Positions 62,942-64,000 of a stretch of 64,000 bases of DNA are shown here, in pieces; the stretch's first letter is position 1; each line of letters opens with the position of its first letter. Made by a program: the position numbers and the translations under genes. The notes beneath the pieces are model-generated. The model made no database searches, was not told the DNA's origin, and saw only the letters and a list, made by a program, of their open reading frames with translations. This stretch comes from Bacillus sp. sid0103. GTDB taxonomy: Bacteria; Bacillota; Bacilli; Bacillales_B; DSM-18226. The stretch covers positions 1 to 64,000 of the forward strand of contig NZ_JAHUWN010000021.1 of the NCBI RefSeq assembly GCF_019219025.1. Reading direction: 5' to 3'.

Positions 62942-63754
62942 TTAAGCTCGCAGCAAGGCAAAGCTAGATTGATAGATTTGGTAAGCTTCATCTGCTGTCC
63001 CATTTTGGTGAATGATCTTATTTAACCCAGCCACGACACCAATAGGATTTTCATCTAATGTAATATTCCGGCCAACGGCCACACCTTTAGCCCCCACATC
63101 CATGCAATGCTTCACATATGTAAAGTAATCAAGGATGTTATCCGTTTTTGGCCCCCCTAATACAAGAACCGGACGCTTGGCCGCTTCAATAATTCTCACA
63201 TCTTCTTGAACACCCGTCAGTCGTGTTTTAATAATATCCGCGCCTAGTTCTGTCCCAATCCGTGCCGCTGCCGCAATCTTATCTATTTGATTGGATTCCG
63301 GACTTGTCACATGGTAGCTGTACGGTAACGTTTCACACATATACGGGACATTCCATTGATCCGCCGATTTAGCAAGATCCCAGGCCATTTTATGTGAGGC
63401 CGCTTCTCCATCCCCGCCAGGGAAAGTCATCGAAATAACACTATCTGCCCCAAGCTTTAGTGCGTCTTCAACTGAGAGAAGGTCGGTGGTTTGAGGAATC
63501 TGTGCATCAAATACACTAGTAGAGACGTCAGCACGCACAATCAAGCCTATGTCAGTAAAGGACTCAGCATACAGTTTCGCCATTCCGTATGTAACAATTA
63601 CAGCATTAAGTCCGTTATCAATCAGCTTTGGCAACAGAGCAATCGTTTGATCAATTCCCGCCGTTTTACTAGAAAAATAATATCCATCCAACGCCAGCGT
63701 AATCGATTTTCCATCATTCGAAAAAATCCGCGACATCCTTCTTGTTTTGGGCAT
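62942..63754 (-). CDS. Class I aldolase, DeoC/LacD-FbaB family
   Basis: 270-residue TIM-barrel aldolase. TLALDGYYFSS, ADSVISMTFPGGDGEAA, ADIIKTRLTGVQED (Schiff-base Lys) and KRPVLVLGGPKTDN followed by GAKGVAVGRNI are typical of the DeoC/LsrF/FbaB group acting on phosphorylated keto-sugars. RBS AAGGAAGG. It precedes the isomerase and TPI-like genes, so the pathway cleaves a keto-sugar phosphate to dihydroxyacetone phosphate plus an aldehyde, or the like. Substrate not known. Confidence 0.87.
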   Translation of the reverse strand: MPKTRRMSRIFSNDGKSITLALDGYYFSSKTAGIDQTIALLPKLIDNGLNAVIVTYGMAKLYAESFTDIGLIVRADVSTSVFDAQIPQTTDLLSVEDALKLGADSVISMTFPGGDGEAASHKMAWDLAKSADQWNVPYMCETLPYSYHVTSPESNQIDKIAAAARIGTELGADIIKTRLTGVQEDVRIIEAAKRPVLVLGGPKTDNILDYFTYVKHCMDVGAKGVAVGRNITLDENPIGVVAGLNKIIHQNGTADEAYQIYQSSFALLRA

Positions 63755-63796
63755 ATATTGTGCACCTTCCTTGATATTTGTTTATCGAACCCTTGT

Positions 63797-63824
63797 AAAA
63801 AAGACCTCACGGTGGAGATCTTTT
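63797..63824 (-). terminator. Hairpin terminator after the DapA-like gene
   Basis: AAAAGACCTC/GAGATCTTTT stem with a 6-nt loop, followed on the minus strand by six T, between the DapA-like gene and the aldolase. Confidence 0.7.
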
Positions 63825-63834
63825 CGTTTAAAAA

Positions 63835-64000
63835 TTATTTGACTGCCGCACTTTCTAACAAGTCAGCTTGAACAAGAATCTTTTTAAGTTTCTCAATCTT
63901 ATCAGCACTTAACGGACGAGCTGGTGCAAGAACGTTTGTGGAAATGTCCAGTCCCCTCAATTTCATGGCTTCTTTTACGACACTGACAAAAGGTGAATCT
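63835..64000 (-). CDS. DapA-family aldolase/lyase, C-terminal end only
   Basis: The last 54 codons of a gene that enters from the right edge. It reads DSPFVSVVKEAMKLRGLD, then APARPLSADKIEKLKKIL and ends ESAAVK. This matches the C-terminus of the dihydrodipicolinate-synthase/N-acetylneuraminate-lyase family (compare the aldolase at 19870, which has PFIPIMKQAMVLRGIELD). The active site lies outside the window. It is upstream of the aldolase on the same strand, with a terminator between. Confidence 0.85.
   Translation of the reverse strand, partial: DSPFVSVVKEAMKLRGLDISTNVLAPARPLSADKIEKLKKILVQADLLESAAVK

Overview
The window is chromosomal DNA of a low-GC, endospore-forming Bacillaceae bacterium (Bacillus/Neobacillus-like). 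The evidence is a gerKA-gerKC-gerKB germinant-receptor operon, a class D sortase with an LPNTA-anchored acidic surface protein, Bacillus-type xyl/xyn genes and operators, a BirA box, strong AGGAGG ribosome binding sites, and high-copy palindromic repeats of the kind found in Bacillus. Most of the window is accessory catabolism rather than core genes.

Layout. 1-3 kb: the likely 5' end of a group II intron placed just beyond a terminator, then srtD and its acidic substrate, then a VOC protein. 3-10 kb: a sugar ABC importer (binding protein and two permeases, no ATPase) with a YesN/YesM-type two-component system and a YesL-like protein. 10-25.2 kb: a pentose island. It holds xylA-xylB-aldo/keto reductase-CE4 deacetylase, an intracellular GH5 enzyme, xynP-xynB, and a separate D-xylonate branch (YjhG/YagF-type dehydratase, KDG/KDX-type aldolase, IclR regulator), followed by a GH43 enzyme. 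XylR-type operators precede xylA and xynP. A different palindrome, GTTTTATA-N-TATAAAAC, precedes the dehydratase, its IclR gene, and the remnant of an internally deleted aldo/keto reductase. 25.9-28.3 kb: carboxy(nor)spermidine dehydrogenase and decarboxylase. 28.5-34.9 kb: MBL-fold protein, IclR, Gfo/Idh oxidoreductase, NERD protein, a ten-unit 52-bp tandem array that abuts a truncated 2OG-Fe(II) oxygenase pseudogene, and a LOG protein. 35-41 kb: the germination operon, an RMD1/DUF155 protein and bioB.

41.3-50.3 kb: a meta-cleavage operon for a phenolic acid. It combines an HsaA-like flavin hydroxylase, flavin reductase, FAD-synthetase-like protein, MhpB-like extradiol dioxygenase, C-C hydrolase, hydratase and MFS transporter. 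It is preceded by an XylR_N/V4R/PucR regulator read here as three pieces because of two one-base frameshifts. 50-59 kb: mixed genes (lipase-like hydrolase, Nudix, rlmN, fabF, a tiny PLA2-like protein, a 36-residue zinc-ribbon protein, lipoprotein, quinone oxidoreductase, TerB-like protein) and a second, diverged copy of the 52-bp repeat. 59-60 kb: a guanine-type purine riboswitch in front of a truncated nucleoside transporter. 60-64 kb: a DeoR-regulated operon for an unknown short sugar, with a triosephosphate-isomerase paralogue, a TIM-barrel isomerase, a DeoC/LacD-type aldolase and the end of a DapA-family gene.

Together the window shows a plant-biomass and soil-aromatics degrader. Three loci are decayed (aldo/keto reductase, oxygenase, nucleoside transporter), and repeat elements lie at several junctions. 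No phage, CRISPR array or complete insertion sequence was found.
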